Part shown: positions 16,344 through 24,078 of the stretch, piece after piece
How the letters are laid out: the number at the start of each line of letters is the position of its first letter
Position numbering within the stretch: the stretch's first letter is position 1
Assembly (NCBI GenBank): GCA_050741255.1
Contig: JBOIEQ010000022.1
Coordinates: forward strand, 1-40,011
DNA from: CAZXNF01 sp050741255
GTDB lineage: Bacteria > Pseudomonadota > Gammaproteobacteria > Burkholderiales > SG8-41
Reading direction: 5' to 3'
Length of the DNA: 40,011 bases
Notes under the pieces: model-generated
What the model was told of the DNA's origin: nothing
Database searches by the model: none
What the model saw: only the letters and a program-made list of their open reading frames with translations
Program-made: the position numbers and the translations under genes

Positions 16344-17333
16344 TCAGCCTTCGCCGAGCAGGCGAGCCGCGTTGGTGTGCGTCACCGCTTCCCGCTCCGC
16401 GGCCGTGAGGCGCGGCGCCGCGTCCAGCGTCTTCACGGGTGCTGCATCGGCCATGTCGAAAGGACAATCCGATCCGATCATCACCCGGTCCGACCCCACC
16501 GTGTCGATCAGGTGCCGGATCGACTGCGGGTAATGCAGCAACGCGTCGAAGCTGAAACGCTTCAGGTGTTCGAACGGCGAGGTCGCGCTGTTCGCCCGCG
16601 TTTCCGGGCGCACCTTGTGGCCGTGCGCGAAACGTCCGATCTGGTACGGCAGGTAGCCGCCGCCGTGCGGCAGGATGAACCGCAGCGTCTTCAGCTCGTC
16701 CAGCGCACCGCTGTACATCAGGTGCGCCGCCATCAGCGTCGTATCGAGCGGAAAGCCGACGAGGTTGATCAGGTAATAGTCGTTCAGCACCGCCTTCGCG
16801 ACCGAACCGTACGGATGGGTGAAGACGAAGAGCCCCATCTTCTCGATCGCCTTCAGCACCGGCCGGAACTTCGGGTCGGCGAGCAGCGCGCCTTCGATGG
16901 AGGTCGCAAGTTCCACACCCTTGAATTTGTATTCCTTGACCGATCGCTCCAGCTCCGCGATCGCGGCGTCGGGATCCTGCATCGGCAGCGTCGCCATCCC
17001 GCGCAGGCGGTCCGGGCGCGCTGCCACCATCTGGCCGATGCCGTCGTTGATGAGCTGCGCGGCGCGGATGCCCTGCGCCGCGGGCAGCCAGTAACAGTAC
17101 ACCGGGGGCGCCGCCGACAGCACGGAGATGTCGAGCCCCATGCGGTCCATCGCCGCGAGCTTGGCGGCCGGGTCGTACATGACGGGCTCCAGCTCGAAGC
17201 TGTTCATCGCCCGCACGACGTGGCGCTTGCCGTTGCGCACCTCGATCTTCGTGCCGAAGCCGTCCGGCTCGGCCTCCATCGCGGTGATCAGGGTTTGCGG
17301 GATGACGTGGCTGTGGATGTCGATGACGGGCAT
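16344..17333 (-). CDS. Amidohydrolase, ACMSD/resorcylate-decarboxylase-like, 329 aa
   Basis: This is a metal-dependent amidohydrolase-2 protein like 2-amino-3-carboxymuconate-6-semialdehyde decarboxylase; cytoplasmic, and likely a decarboxylase or hydratase of an unsaturated or aromatic acid. All metal positions are visible: His7 and His9 in IDIHSHV, His173 in FTHPYGS, His223 in LPHGGGYLPY and Asp289 in MIGSDCPF. The length matches ACMSD (about 330). The start is ATG. Only 5 bases separate it from the dehydrogenase, so decarboxylation and oxidation probably act in one pathway. It lies 131 bases after SBP 5, with a strong hairpin between. Confidence 0.9.
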   Translation of the reverse strand: MPVIDIHSHVIPQTLITAMEAEPDGFGTKIEVRNGKRHVVRAMNSFELEPVMYDPAAKLAAMDRMGLDISVLSAAPPVYCYWLPAAQGIRAAQLINDGIGQMVAARPDRLRGMATLPMQDPDAAIAELERSVKEYKFKGVELATSIEGALLADPKFRPVLKAIEKMGLFVFTHPYGSVAKAVLNDYYLINLVGFPLDTTLMAAHLMYSGALDELKTLRFILPHGGGYLPYQIGRFAHGHKVRPETRANSATSPFEHLKRFSFDALLHYPQSIRHLIDTVGSDRVMIGSDCPFDMADAAPVKTLDAAPRLTAAEREAVTHTNAARLLGEG

Positions 17334-17424
17334 GACGGACCCTTGGGTATGGAAAAGGGGCGAAGGATAGCGCGTTCGGCTGCGGAATCCACCTCACGCC
17401 GTCCAAGATGCGCCCCTCCGCCGC

Positions 17425-17443
17425 CGGTGCCTGCAGGGCACCG
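17425..17443 (-). terminator. Hairpin after SBP 5
   Basis: CGGTGCC-TGCAG-GGCACCG is a perfect 7-base-pair stem with a 5-base loop, 21 bases after the stop of SBP 5. There is no U-run, so it may be an attenuating or processing hairpin rather than a full intrinsic terminator. Confidence 0.4.
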
Positions 17444-17464
17444 CGCCGGGACAATCCGCTGGTG

Positions 17465-18430
17465 TTACTCCACCACGATCTTGCGGTCGACGATGACCTG
17501 CTTCCATTGCGCGAGTTCCTGCTGCATCCGCGCGGTGAACGCCTTGGGCGCCATCACCAGCGGCAGCATGCCGTCAGGCTCGAACTGGGTCTTCATTTCG
17601 GGCGATGCGGCAATCTCCGTAATTTCACGGCCCAGGCGCTCGAGCAAGCGGGGCGGCACGCCGGTCGGGGCGAAGATCGCCACCCAGGTTTCGTTGGAAA
17701 ACCCCGGCAGCGTCGCGGCGAGCGTCGGCACGCCGGGGAAGGACGGATGCGGCTGTCTCGATGTCACCGCGATCAACCGGACCTTGCCGGCCTTCAACAC
17801 CGGCGAGAGCGTGGCGTAGCTCGAACTCATGAACTGGATCTGTCCGCCGGCAAGATCGATGGCGGCAAGCGAGGCGCCCTTGTACGGGACATGCCGCATC
17901 TGCACGCCCGCGGCTGCGGACATCATTTCGGTGACCAGGTGGCTGATCGAACCCACGCCGGCGGTGCCGTATGTCATTTCACCCGGCTTGGCGCGCGCCG
18001 CCGCAAACAGCTCGGCGGGCGTATTGACGGTTGCCGCCGCCGACACCGCCAGCACCGAGGGGTTCTGACCGACGGTGGCGACCGGTGCGAAGGACGTGAG
18101 CACGTCGTACGGCAGCCGCGCGTTGATGGCCGCCGTCGTGACGAAAGTGGCCGAATTAAGCAGGACTACCGACCCGTCGGGCGACGACTTGGCGACGAAG
18201 TCCGAGCCGATGGCGCCGGCAGCGCCGGGCCTGTTATCGACGATCACCGAGGTATCCAGACGCTTGGCGAGCGGCACCGCGAGGCTCCGCGCGATCGCGT
18301 CGTTGCTGGCACCCGGCGAAAACGGCACCACGATCCGGATGAGTTTCGGCACGGCGTCCTGCGCGATCGCCACGGGTATCGGTCCGGCGAGCGCGCCGGC
18401 GCACAGCAGGAAGGGGGCAAGGGTTCGCAT
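17465..18430 (-). CDS. Bug/TctC TTT substrate-binding protein (SBP 5), 321 aa
   Basis: The ATG at 18430 is chosen because GGAGAA lies seven bases upstream and the signal peptide (RTLAPFLLCAGALAGPIPVAIAQ) starts there; the open frame reaches back to 18556 without support. It is one of the more divergent members of the window: PFSPGASNDAIARSL for the first lobe loop, SSPDGSVVLLNSA where others have PDGYTLL, HVPYKGASLAAIDLAGG kept, and a C-terminus ending KIVVE. It is transcribed away from the RpiR regulator and may share its control region. Confidence 0.88.
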   Translation of the reverse strand: MRTLAPFLLCAGALAGPIPVAIAQDAVPKLIRIVVPFSPGASNDAIARSLAVPLAKRLDTSVIVDNRPGAAGAIGSDFVAKSSPDGSVVLLNSATFVTTAAINARLPYDVLTSFAPVATVGQNPSVLAVSAAATVNTPAELFAAARAKPGEMTYGTAGVGSISHLVTEMMSAAAGVQMRHVPYKGASLAAIDLAGGQIQFMSSSYATLSPVLKAGKVRLIAVTSRQPHPSFPGVPTLAATLPGFSNETWVAIFAPTGVPPRLLERLGREITEIAASPEMKTQFEPDGMLPLVMAPKAFTARMQQELAQWKQVIVDRKIVVE

Positions 18431-18537
18431 CAGCGATTCTCCGTTCCAAAAAAACAGCGTAGCGTGTTTTGACGTGTGGCGGACCGCGGTCCTGCGCGGC
18501 GCCGCCCTCGCGGGGTTGGACTGAAGGCTAATCCAGT

Positions 18538-18564
18538 TTGACTGATTTTGCTTCATCTTATAAT
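18538..18564 (+). promoter_or_regulatory. Sigma-70-like promoter of the RpiR operon
   Basis: TTGACT at 18538-18543 and a perfect TATAAT at 18559-18564 are 15 bases apart (16 if TTTGAC at 18537 is used). The segment is A+T-rich in otherwise G+C-rich DNA. The predicted start near 18571 falls inside the palindrome that follows. Confidence 0.65.
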
Positions 18565-18569
18565 ATTTG

Positions 18570-18585
18570 TGAAATTAATATTTCA
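18570..18585. promoter_or_regulatory. Candidate RpiR operator TGAAAT-TAAT-ATTTCA
   Basis: A perfect 6-base inverted repeat with a 4-base A+T centre overlies the predicted transcription start and ends 17 bases before the rpiR-like start codon. RpiR-family sites, such as those of HexR, are A+T-rich palindromes of this size. Placement at +1 fits autorepression. It could also act on the divergent SBP 5 gene. Confidence 0.6.
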
Positions 18586-18602
18586 TAGCACCTTCCGCCG
18601 CC

Positions 18603-19469
18603 ATGCGCGCCATCCCCCCGCCGCCGTTGCTCGCCCGCCTCACGGACGGTACCCGGAACTACTCGAAACACCACCGCCTGCTGGCGAAGCACATCCTCGA
18701 CCACTACCAGAACGTCGCCTTCGCCACGGTCAAACAGTTGTCGCAGCAGGCGGGGGTCAGCGAGGCGACCATCGTCCGTTTCGCAAAGGCGCTGGATTTC
18801 AGCGGCTATCCCGGCCTGCAGCAGGAAATCCGGCGGATGGTCCGCGCGGATCTCAAGGGGACGGAGCGCTTTGCCCTCACGGCGCAACCCCGGTCCGCGG
18901 CGGAGGCCGGGCCGCTTGATGCCGTCATCGACAAGGAACAGCAGAACATCAACGGGCTGCGCGAGACGCTCGACCGCAAGGCCCTGACGCGCGCCGTGAA
19001 GCTCCTGCACGGCGCGTCGACGGTCGCCATCATCGGCACGCGCAGCACGGCGCCACTCGCCCACCACCTGTGGTTCGGGCTCGACAAGATCGGCGTCGCG
19101 GCCACGCGCTTCCTCGCCGTGACCCCCGAGACCTACGGGCAACTCGACCGGCTCGACCGCAAGGCCTGCGTCGTCGTCATCGGCTTCCCGCGCTACCTGC
19201 GCGAGACGGTCGAGTGCCTGCGCTTCGCGCGGCAACGCTCGCTGACAACCGTGACCATCACCGACAGCCCGTTTTCCCCGCTCAAGGGCGATGTCACCCT
19301 GCACACGCCGGCCGAGTCCGCCTCGTACTTCGCGGCGCATTGCGCCCCGCTCATCCTCATCAACGGCCTGCTGCACGCAGTGAGCCTGCGCGATCCGCCG
19401 CGCACGCTGGCCGCGCTCAAGCGTTTCGAAGCGCTGGCCGAACAGCAGGCGTATTTCGTCGAAACCTAG
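18603..19469 (+). CDS. MurR/RpiR family transcriptional regulator, 288 aa
   Basis: This is a DNA-binding regulator with an N-terminal HTH_6 domain and a C-terminal SIS sugar-isomerase-like sensor domain. The helix-turn-helix is TVKQLSQQAGVSEATIVRFA (residues 42-61), followed by the family's LDFSGYPGLQ. The SIS domain starts near residue 127 and contains VAIIGTRSTAPLAHHL and VVVIGFPRYLRETVE. The family senses phosphosugars and related acids. The start is ATG with no Shine-Dalgarno sequence and a short leader of about 30 bases. It is followed at 2-14 bases by the AtuA-like gene, so it probably controls that pair and possibly SBP 5. Confidence 0.92.
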   Translation: MRAIPPPPLLARLTDGTRNYSKHHRLLAKHILDHYQNVAFATVKQLSQQAGVSEATIVRFAKALDFSGYPGLQQEIRRMVRADLKGTERFALTAQPRSAAEAGPLDAVIDKEQQNINGLRETLDRKALTRAVKLLHGASTVAIIGTRSTAPLAHHLWFGLDKIGVAATRFLAVTPETYGQLDRLDRKACVVVIGFPRYLRETVECLRFARQRSLTTVTITDSPFSPLKGDVTLHTPAESASYFAAHCAPLILINGLLHAVSLRDPPRTLAALKRFEALAEQQAYFVET

Positions 19470-19482
19470 GATGGAATCCCCC

Positions 19483-20844
19483 ATGACCCGCCAACAGAAC
19501 CTGCGTATCCTGATCTCCACCGGCCATCTCGGCACCTCGCCGTCCGCGCCCGACAGCTTCCGGCGCGGGATGCAGACAAATCCCGACTACGTGGTGGCCG
19601 ACGGCGGCAGCTCGGATCCGGGCCCGGTCTATCTGGGTGAGGACATTTCGATGGGTCACTTCGCACGCGAGGAACTGGAGCTGTTCCTGACCGCCACGCG
19701 CAAGCAGGGCATCCCGTTCATTCTCGGTTCGGCGCGCGACGCCGGCACCAACGCCGGCGTCGACGAGTTCGTGCGCATCATCCAGGAACTCGCCCTCGAG
19801 CACCGCATCCCGAAATTCAAGGTCGGCTATTTCTATTCCGAGGTTCCAAAAGAATATCTGCGCGCGAAGTTCGCCGCTGGCGAAGCGTTCACGGGACTCG
19901 GCGGCTTCCCCGACCTCACGGCGACGGAAATGGAGAAGGCCACCCGCGTGGTTGCCGTCGCCGGGGTGCACCCCTTCCTCAAGCTGCTCGACGCAGGCGC
20001 GGACGTCATCATCGCCGGCCGTTGCGGCGACATCAATTTCACGGCGGCGCCCTGCATCCATGCCGGCTTCCCCGAGCCGCTGGCCTATCACATGGGCAAG
20101 ATGATCGAATGCGCTTCGCTGGTGGCGGAACCCTTCATGGGCAAGGAAACCGTGATCGGCACGATCTCGCAGGACGACATCAAAATCACGCCCTACCATC
20201 CCGATCAGCGCTGCACCGTCGCCTCGGCCGCCGGCCACTCGATGTACGAGCGCGAGAACCCCTACTACGAATACACGCTGGGCGGCATGCTCGACATGCG
20301 CCACTGCACCTACGACCAGCACGACGAGCGCACCTGCCGCATCGTCGGCGCGCAATGGGTGCCCGCCGCGGATCTGCGGGTGAAACTCGAAGGCGCGAAG
20401 AAAGTCGGCGAGCGCTACATGGGCTTCGTCGGCATACGCGACCCGCACATCGTGCGCAACGTCGACCAGGCCCTCGAATGGTGCCGGGCCAGCGTGGCGA
20501 AGCGCTTTCCCGACGCGCGCTACGAACTGTTCTTCCACGTGTTCGGCAAGAATGGCGTGCTGAAGGAACTGGAACCGGTCAAGGTGACGAAGGCGCACGA
20601 ACTCGGCATCGTGGTCGAGGTGCTGGGCGATACTCCCGCCCTGACGGAGAAGATCACCGATTTCGCCGTGCGGACATTCTTCTTCGTGCGCATTCCCGGC
20701 GTCAAGGGCACGGCCGGTACCGCCGCCACCACGAAATTGCCGATGCGGGCGACGCCCGGCTACGAGTGGAACGTGAACCACACGATGCGCATCGACGACC
20801 CGCTGGAGCTCTTCCCCACCCACCTGACCGAAGCCGGAATCTAG
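19483..20844 (+). CDS. AtuA-like (DUF1446) family protein, 453 aa
   Basis: This is a member of the acyclic terpene utilization AtuA-like family, whose reaction is not established. The N-terminal fingerprint is VVADGGSSDPGPVYLGED, followed by ILGSARDAGTNAG, AGRCGDINFTAAPCI, and a C-terminal GTAGTAATTKLPMRATPGYEW block. There is no signal peptide, so it is cytoplasmic. The ATG at 19483 is preferred over an ATG at 19471 because the latter sits 1 base after the regulator's stop while the former has AGGATGGA upstream; the choice changes only four residues. It is followed 9 bases later by DUF4387, a frequent partner of this family, so the two likely form one enzyme or complex. Confidence 0.85.
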   Translation: MTRQQNLRILISTGHLGTSPSAPDSFRRGMQTNPDYVVADGGSSDPGPVYLGEDISMGHFAREELELFLTATRKQGIPFILGSARDAGTNAGVDEFVRIIQELALEHRIPKFKVGYFYSEVPKEYLRAKFAAGEAFTGLGGFPDLTATEMEKATRVVAVAGVHPFLKLLDAGADVIIAGRCGDINFTAAPCIHAGFPEPLAYHMGKMIECASLVAEPFMGKETVIGTISQDDIKITPYHPDQRCTVASAAGHSMYERENPYYEYTLGGMLDMRHCTYDQHDERTCRIVGAQWVPAADLRVKLEGAKKVGERYMGFVGIRDPHIVRNVDQALEWCRASVAKRFPDARYELFFHVFGKNGVLKELEPVKVTKAHELGIVVEVLGDTPALTEKITDFAVRTFFFVRIPGVKGTAGTAATTKLPMRATPGYEWNVNHTMRIDDPLELFPTHLTEAGI

Positions 20845-20853
20845 GAGCGCGCC

Positions 20854-21171
20854 ATGGCCGCCATCAAGCTCGGCGAACTCGCCACCACCGTCCGCAGCAA
20901 GAACGCGGGGGTCAACCAGATCACCTTCGACATCATCTTCCGCACGTCCGCGGACTACGAGCGCGCGCGCAAGAGCGGCGCCCTGACGCGCGTGACGGTG
21001 GCCCGGCTGTTCAACGTTCTGCCAGAGCGCATTTCCGACTTCGTCGAATTCGACGTGGCGAATGCGATCAAGTTCACGCTCTACCGCAGCCGGCCCGGCG
21101 GCAGTCCGGGCGACTGGGACATGCTCGGCTGCCAGCAGTACGGCCCCCTGCTGGACGTCGAAATCCCCTGA
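20854..21171 (+). CDS. DUF4387 family protein, 105 aa
   Basis: This is a small cytoplasmic protein of unknown function recognised by VRSKNAGVNQITFDIIF (residues 13-29), VARLFNVLPERI in the middle, and the C-terminal CQQYGPLLDVEIP. The 105-residue length is usual. It starts with ATG after GGAGCGCGCC, 9 bases behind the AtuA-like stop. Its constant pairing with AtuA-like proteins suggests a small subunit or a partner handling the same substrate; that is inference. No catalytic motif is evident apart from the conserved Asn-Ala-Gly and Gln-rich ends. Confidence 0.88.
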   Translation: MAAIKLGELATTVRSKNAGVNQITFDIIFRTSADYERARKSGALTRVTVARLFNVLPERISDFVEFDVANAIKFTLYRSRPGGSPGDWDMLGCQQYGPLLDVEIP

Positions 21172-21176
21172 CCGGG

Positions 21177-21192
21177 GTCGCGCCGCCGCGAC
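21177..21192. terminator. G+C-rich hairpin after the DUF4387 gene
   Basis: GTCGCG-CCGC-CGCGAC is a perfect 6-base-pair stem just after the DUF4387 stop, itself preceded by a CCCC...GGGG pair. There is no U-run. It may end or slow the RpiR operon before the glutaminase gene. Confidence 0.3.
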
Positions 21193-21273
21193 ACGGCATT
21201 CCTCACGACCGTCCGGGAGATCACCGGCACAGATATTGCGTGGACTACAGGCAAAGCCCGCCAAGAGACTGCC

Positions 21274-23082
21274 TTGCCTGCCTCCCCCATCCAGGATTAT
21301 CTCGACAACCTGCATGCCCGCCTGCGGCCGCTGGCGGACGGCAAGGTCGCCGATTACATCCCGGAACTGGCCCGCGTCGAGCCCGACCGCTTCGGCATTG
21401 CCGTCGCCACCCGGGACGGCCATGTCTACGAGGCCGGCGACACCGCCAGCCCCTTCACGATCCAGTCGATTTCCAAGGCCCTGACCTATGGCCTCGCGCT
21501 GGAGGAGAACGGCGAGGAGGCGGTGCTGGCGAAGATCGGGGTCGAACCCTCCGGCGACGCCTTCAACGCCATCAGCCTGCAGCCCCAAACCGGTGCCCCG
21601 CTCAATCCGCTGATCAATGCCGGTGCCATCGCGGCCTGCGGGCTGGTCCCCGGCGGCACCGTCGAGGCGAAGTTCGGCCGCATTCTCGACGCGTTCTCCC
21701 GCTACGCCGGCCGGGCGCTCGACGTCGACGAGGCGGTCTATGCCTCCGAAAGCGAAACCGGGCACCGCAACCGCGCCATCGGCTGGATGCTGCGCAACTT
21801 CGGCATCCTCGCCAACGACCCGACGGCGACGCTGGAAACCTATTTCCGCCAATGCTCGATCCGCGTGACCTGCCGCGATCTTGCGCTGATCGGTGCGACG
21901 CTCGCCAACGGCGGCGTCAATCCGGTGACGAAGGTGCGGGCGATTGCCGGGGAGTACGTGCACAACGTGCTGTCCGTAATGGCCACCTGCGGCATGTACG
22001 ACGCGTCCGGCGAATGGCTCTACCGGACCGGACTGCCCGCGAAAAGCGGCGTCGGCGGCGGCATTCTGGCCCTGCAGCCGGGGCGCCTGGGCATCGGCTT
22101 CTTCTCGCCGCGGCTCGACGCGCAGGGCAACAGCGTGCGCGGCATCGCCGCGTGCCGCGAGATGGCCGCCGATCTCGGCCTGCATCTCTTCGACGCCTCG
22201 CAGCGCGTGGCGCCCGCGATCAGCCTCACGACGACGCGGCGCAGCGTCGCGTCGAAGCGCCGCCGCTCCCCGGCGGCGGCCGAATACCTGCGCAGCACGG
22301 GCAACCGGGTGCGCCTCTACCATCTGCAGGGCGCGCTCGGCTTCGCCGCCGTCGAGCCGCTCGTCCGCGAACTCGTGGCCCGCGCCGCGGACAGCGACTG
22401 CTTCATCGTCAACCTCGGCGGCGTCCAGCGCATCGACCGCGCGGCGGCGCGCATGCTCGGGGCAACCCGCGCGCAACTCCTGGCGTCCGGCAAGCGGCTG
22501 CTGTTCTCGGAAGCCGGCGCGTGGTGGGTGCTGCTGATCAACGCGGGCGTGGAACGCGAGGCGTTTTTTTCCGACGATGACTTCGCGCTCGAGCACGGGG
22601 AAAACCTTCTGCTCGCGGAGCGCTTCCCCACCCACCTGGCGGAAACCAGCACCGCCCTCGAGGACTGCGCGCTGTTCCAGGGACTGACCCCGCGCGAACT
22701 GTCCCGGCTCAAGGGCCTGCTCGCGCGCCGGATCTATACCCGGGGCCAGACCATCATCGCCGCCGGCCAGGCCTCCGACGAACTGTTCGTCATCACCCGC
22801 GGCGCCGCGATGGTGACGATCGCCACCCAGGACGGGATTGCGCGCCTGCAGGCCTTCACCTCGGGCATGACGTTCGGGGAGCTGTCGTTCATAGACCGCA
22901 CGCCCCGCTCGGCCAACGTGACCGCGCTGGGTCCCGTCGAATGCGCCGCGCTGACGCGCGAGGCGTTCGCGCAACTGGACTTCGACGCACCGGGAATCAA
23001 GATCCGGCTGCTGGAAAACCTGGCCGTGGTGATGACCGGGATGATGCGGCAGGCCAACCGCGAACTCGCCGTGCTGAAGTAA
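21274..23082 (+). CDS. glsA: Glutaminase A fused to STAS and cNMP-binding domains, 602 aa
   Basis: Residues 1-310 are a serine-dependent beta-lactamase-fold glutaminase (glutamine to glutamate and ammonia). Visible residues are the Ser65-x-x-Lys68 pair in QSISK, Asn115 in INAGAIA, Asn166 in GHRNRAIG, Tyr242 in CGMYDASGEW and Ser258 in AKSGVGGG. Residues about 345-450 are a STAS domain whose usual phospho-Ser loop reads IDRAAARM, so it is not obviously phosphorylatable. Residues about 465-585 are a cyclic-nucleotide-binding domain with an intact cassette: FGELSF (Gly535, Glu536) and RSA (545-547). The start is TTG with AAGAGA upstream. The fusion suggests that glutaminase activity or location is set by cAMP or c-di-GMP-type ligands. 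Confidence 0.93.
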   Translation: MPASPIQDYLDNLHARLRPLADGKVADYIPELARVEPDRFGIAVATRDGHVYEAGDTASPFTIQSISKALTYGLALEENGEEAVLAKIGVEPSGDAFNAISLQPQTGAPLNPLINAGAIAACGLVPGGTVEAKFGRILDAFSRYAGRALDVDEAVYASESETGHRNRAIGWMLRNFGILANDPTATLETYFRQCSIRVTCRDLALIGATLANGGVNPVTKVRAIAGEYVHNVLSVMATCGMYDASGEWLYRTGLPAKSGVGGGILALQPGRLGIGFFSPRLDAQGNSVRGIAACREMAADLGLHLFDASQRVAPAISLTTTRRSVASKRRRSPAAAEYLRSTGNRVRLYHLQGALGFAAVEPLVRELVARAADSDCFIVNLGGVQRIDRAAARMLGATRAQLLASGKRLLFSEAGAWWVLLINAGVEREAFFSDDDFALEHGENLLLAERFPTHLAETSTALEDCALFQGLTPRELSRLKGLLARRIYTRGQTIIAAGQASDELFVITRGAAMVTIATQDGIARLQAFTSGMTFGELSFIDRTPRSANVTALGPVECAALTREAFAQLDFDAPGIKIRLLENLAVVMTGMMRQANRELAVLK

Positions 23083-23097
23083 CGCGGCGCAAGCCGT

Positions 23098-23925
23098 TCA
23101 GCCCGCGCCGGCCAGCATGCGCACTTCCATCTGCGGGAAGGGAATCAGGATGTTGCGCGCGCGGAAGGTCTCCAGGATCGCGCGGTTGGTGGCGCTCATG
23201 ACCGCCTCGTAGTCATGCACCTTCACCCAGGGCTTGACGCTCAGGGTCACGCTTGAATCCGCGAGGCGGGACAGGATGGTCACGGGCGCCGGGTCCTGCA
23301 GCACGCGGGCATCGGCGTGCAGGATCTCGTCGATCAGGCGCAGGGCAAGGTTGACGTCCGCGTCGTAGGCCACGCCGACCGCGAGGTTGAGCTGCCGCAG
23401 GGCGCCGTAGTTATGCAGGATTTCGCCGACGATCTTGCGGTTCGGCACCACCACCTTCGAGCGGTCGTAATGACCCAGCGTGGTGCTGAACAGGCTGATG
23501 TCGAGGACCTCGCCCTCCTCGTGGGCGATGGAAATGTAGTCGCCGACGTGAAACGGCCGCGTGAAGATGATCGTGAGCCCGGCGACGATATTGCCGAGCA
23601 CTCCCTGCATCGCGAGCGCGATGCCCGCGCCCGCCACGCCGAGACCCGCGATGAGCGGCACCAGCTCGACGCCCAGGTTCTGCAGCGCCATGATCCCGAA
23701 CAGGATGATGACCACGATATGCAGGATGCGCACGAGCAGCGCCCGCACCGACGCGTCCAGGTTGAGGCGGGCCAGCAGGCGGTCGAATCCGCGGCCGATC
23801 CAGCGCCCGACCAGGTAGCCGGCGATCAGGATGAGCAGGGCGACCACCAGCTTGGGCCCGAACTTGATCGCCATGTCGATGACGGATGACTTGACCTGGC
23901 TCAGCGTTTCCAGATGATTGTCCAT
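23098..23925 (-). CDS. MscS-type small mechanosensitive channel, 275 aa
   Basis: This is an inner-membrane tension-gated channel that releases solutes on osmotic downshock. Three N-terminal membrane segments lie at about residues 24-45 (KLVVALLILIAGYLVGRW), 65-85 (ILHIVVIILFGIMAL) and 90-125. The third is the Gly/Ala-rich pore helix AGLGVAGAGIALAMQGVLGN, followed by the conserved TRPFHVGDYI. A beta-domain and an alpha/beta C-terminal vestibule follow. The length matches E. coli MscS (286). The start is ATG with GGGAAT upstream. It is convergent with the glutaminase gene at 15 bases and seems unrelated to the catabolic cassettes. Confidence 0.95.
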   Translation of the reverse strand: MDNHLETLSQVKSSVIDMAIKFGPKLVVALLILIAGYLVGRWIGRGFDRLLARLNLDASVRALLVRILHIVVIILFGIMALQNLGVELVPLIAGLGVAGAGIALAMQGVLGNIVAGLTIIFTRPFHVGDYISIAHEEGEVLDISLFSTTLGHYDRSKVVVPNRKIVGEILHNYGALRQLNLAVGVAYDADVNLALRLIDEILHADARVLQDPAPVTILSRLADSSVTLSVKPWVKVHDYEAVMSATNRAILETFRARNILIPFPQMEVRMLAGAG

Positions 23926-23975
23926 GGAATTCCCGTTGTTTCTTTTGGCCGATTGACCGCGGCCCCCCGGATTCT

Positions 23976-23993
23976 AAGGGGCGCAAGCCCCTT
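23976..23993. repeat. Perfect hairpin with GCAA tetraloop
   Basis: AAGGGGC-GCAA-GCCCCTT forms a 7-base-pair stem closed by a GNRA loop in the divergent region between the MscS and cupin genes. No U-run follows on either strand. It may be an extragenic palindrome. Confidence 0.6.
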
Positions 23994-24034
23994 GCGGATA
24001 CGGCCGCCGCCGGCGCGGCAAGCCCGGAGCGGCT

Positions 24035-24043
24035 TGCTACAAT
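24035..24043 (+). promoter_or_regulatory. Extended -10 promoter of the cupin gene
   Basis: TGCTACAAT matches TGnTANAAT. There is no clear -35. The predicted start near 24050 is about 29 bases before the ATG, with CAGGGAAGA as ribosome-binding site between. Confidence 0.5.
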
Positions 24044-24078
24044 CGCGCCGCTTTCATCACCGCCAGGGAAGACCCGCC

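Noticed and set aside
16339..17454. N-terminal extension that would fuse a second domain to the 3-hydroxyacyl-CoA-dehydrogenase-like protein
   Set aside because: It is the shadow of the amidohydrolase gene; the GTG at 16338 begins the Rossmann fold.
19417..22974. A 1185-residue open frame on the minus strand
   Set aside because: It is antisense to the AtuA-like, DUF4387 and glutaminase genes, has a low-complexity Arg/Gly/Ala/Asp-rich product and no family motif; a product of high G+C codon bias.
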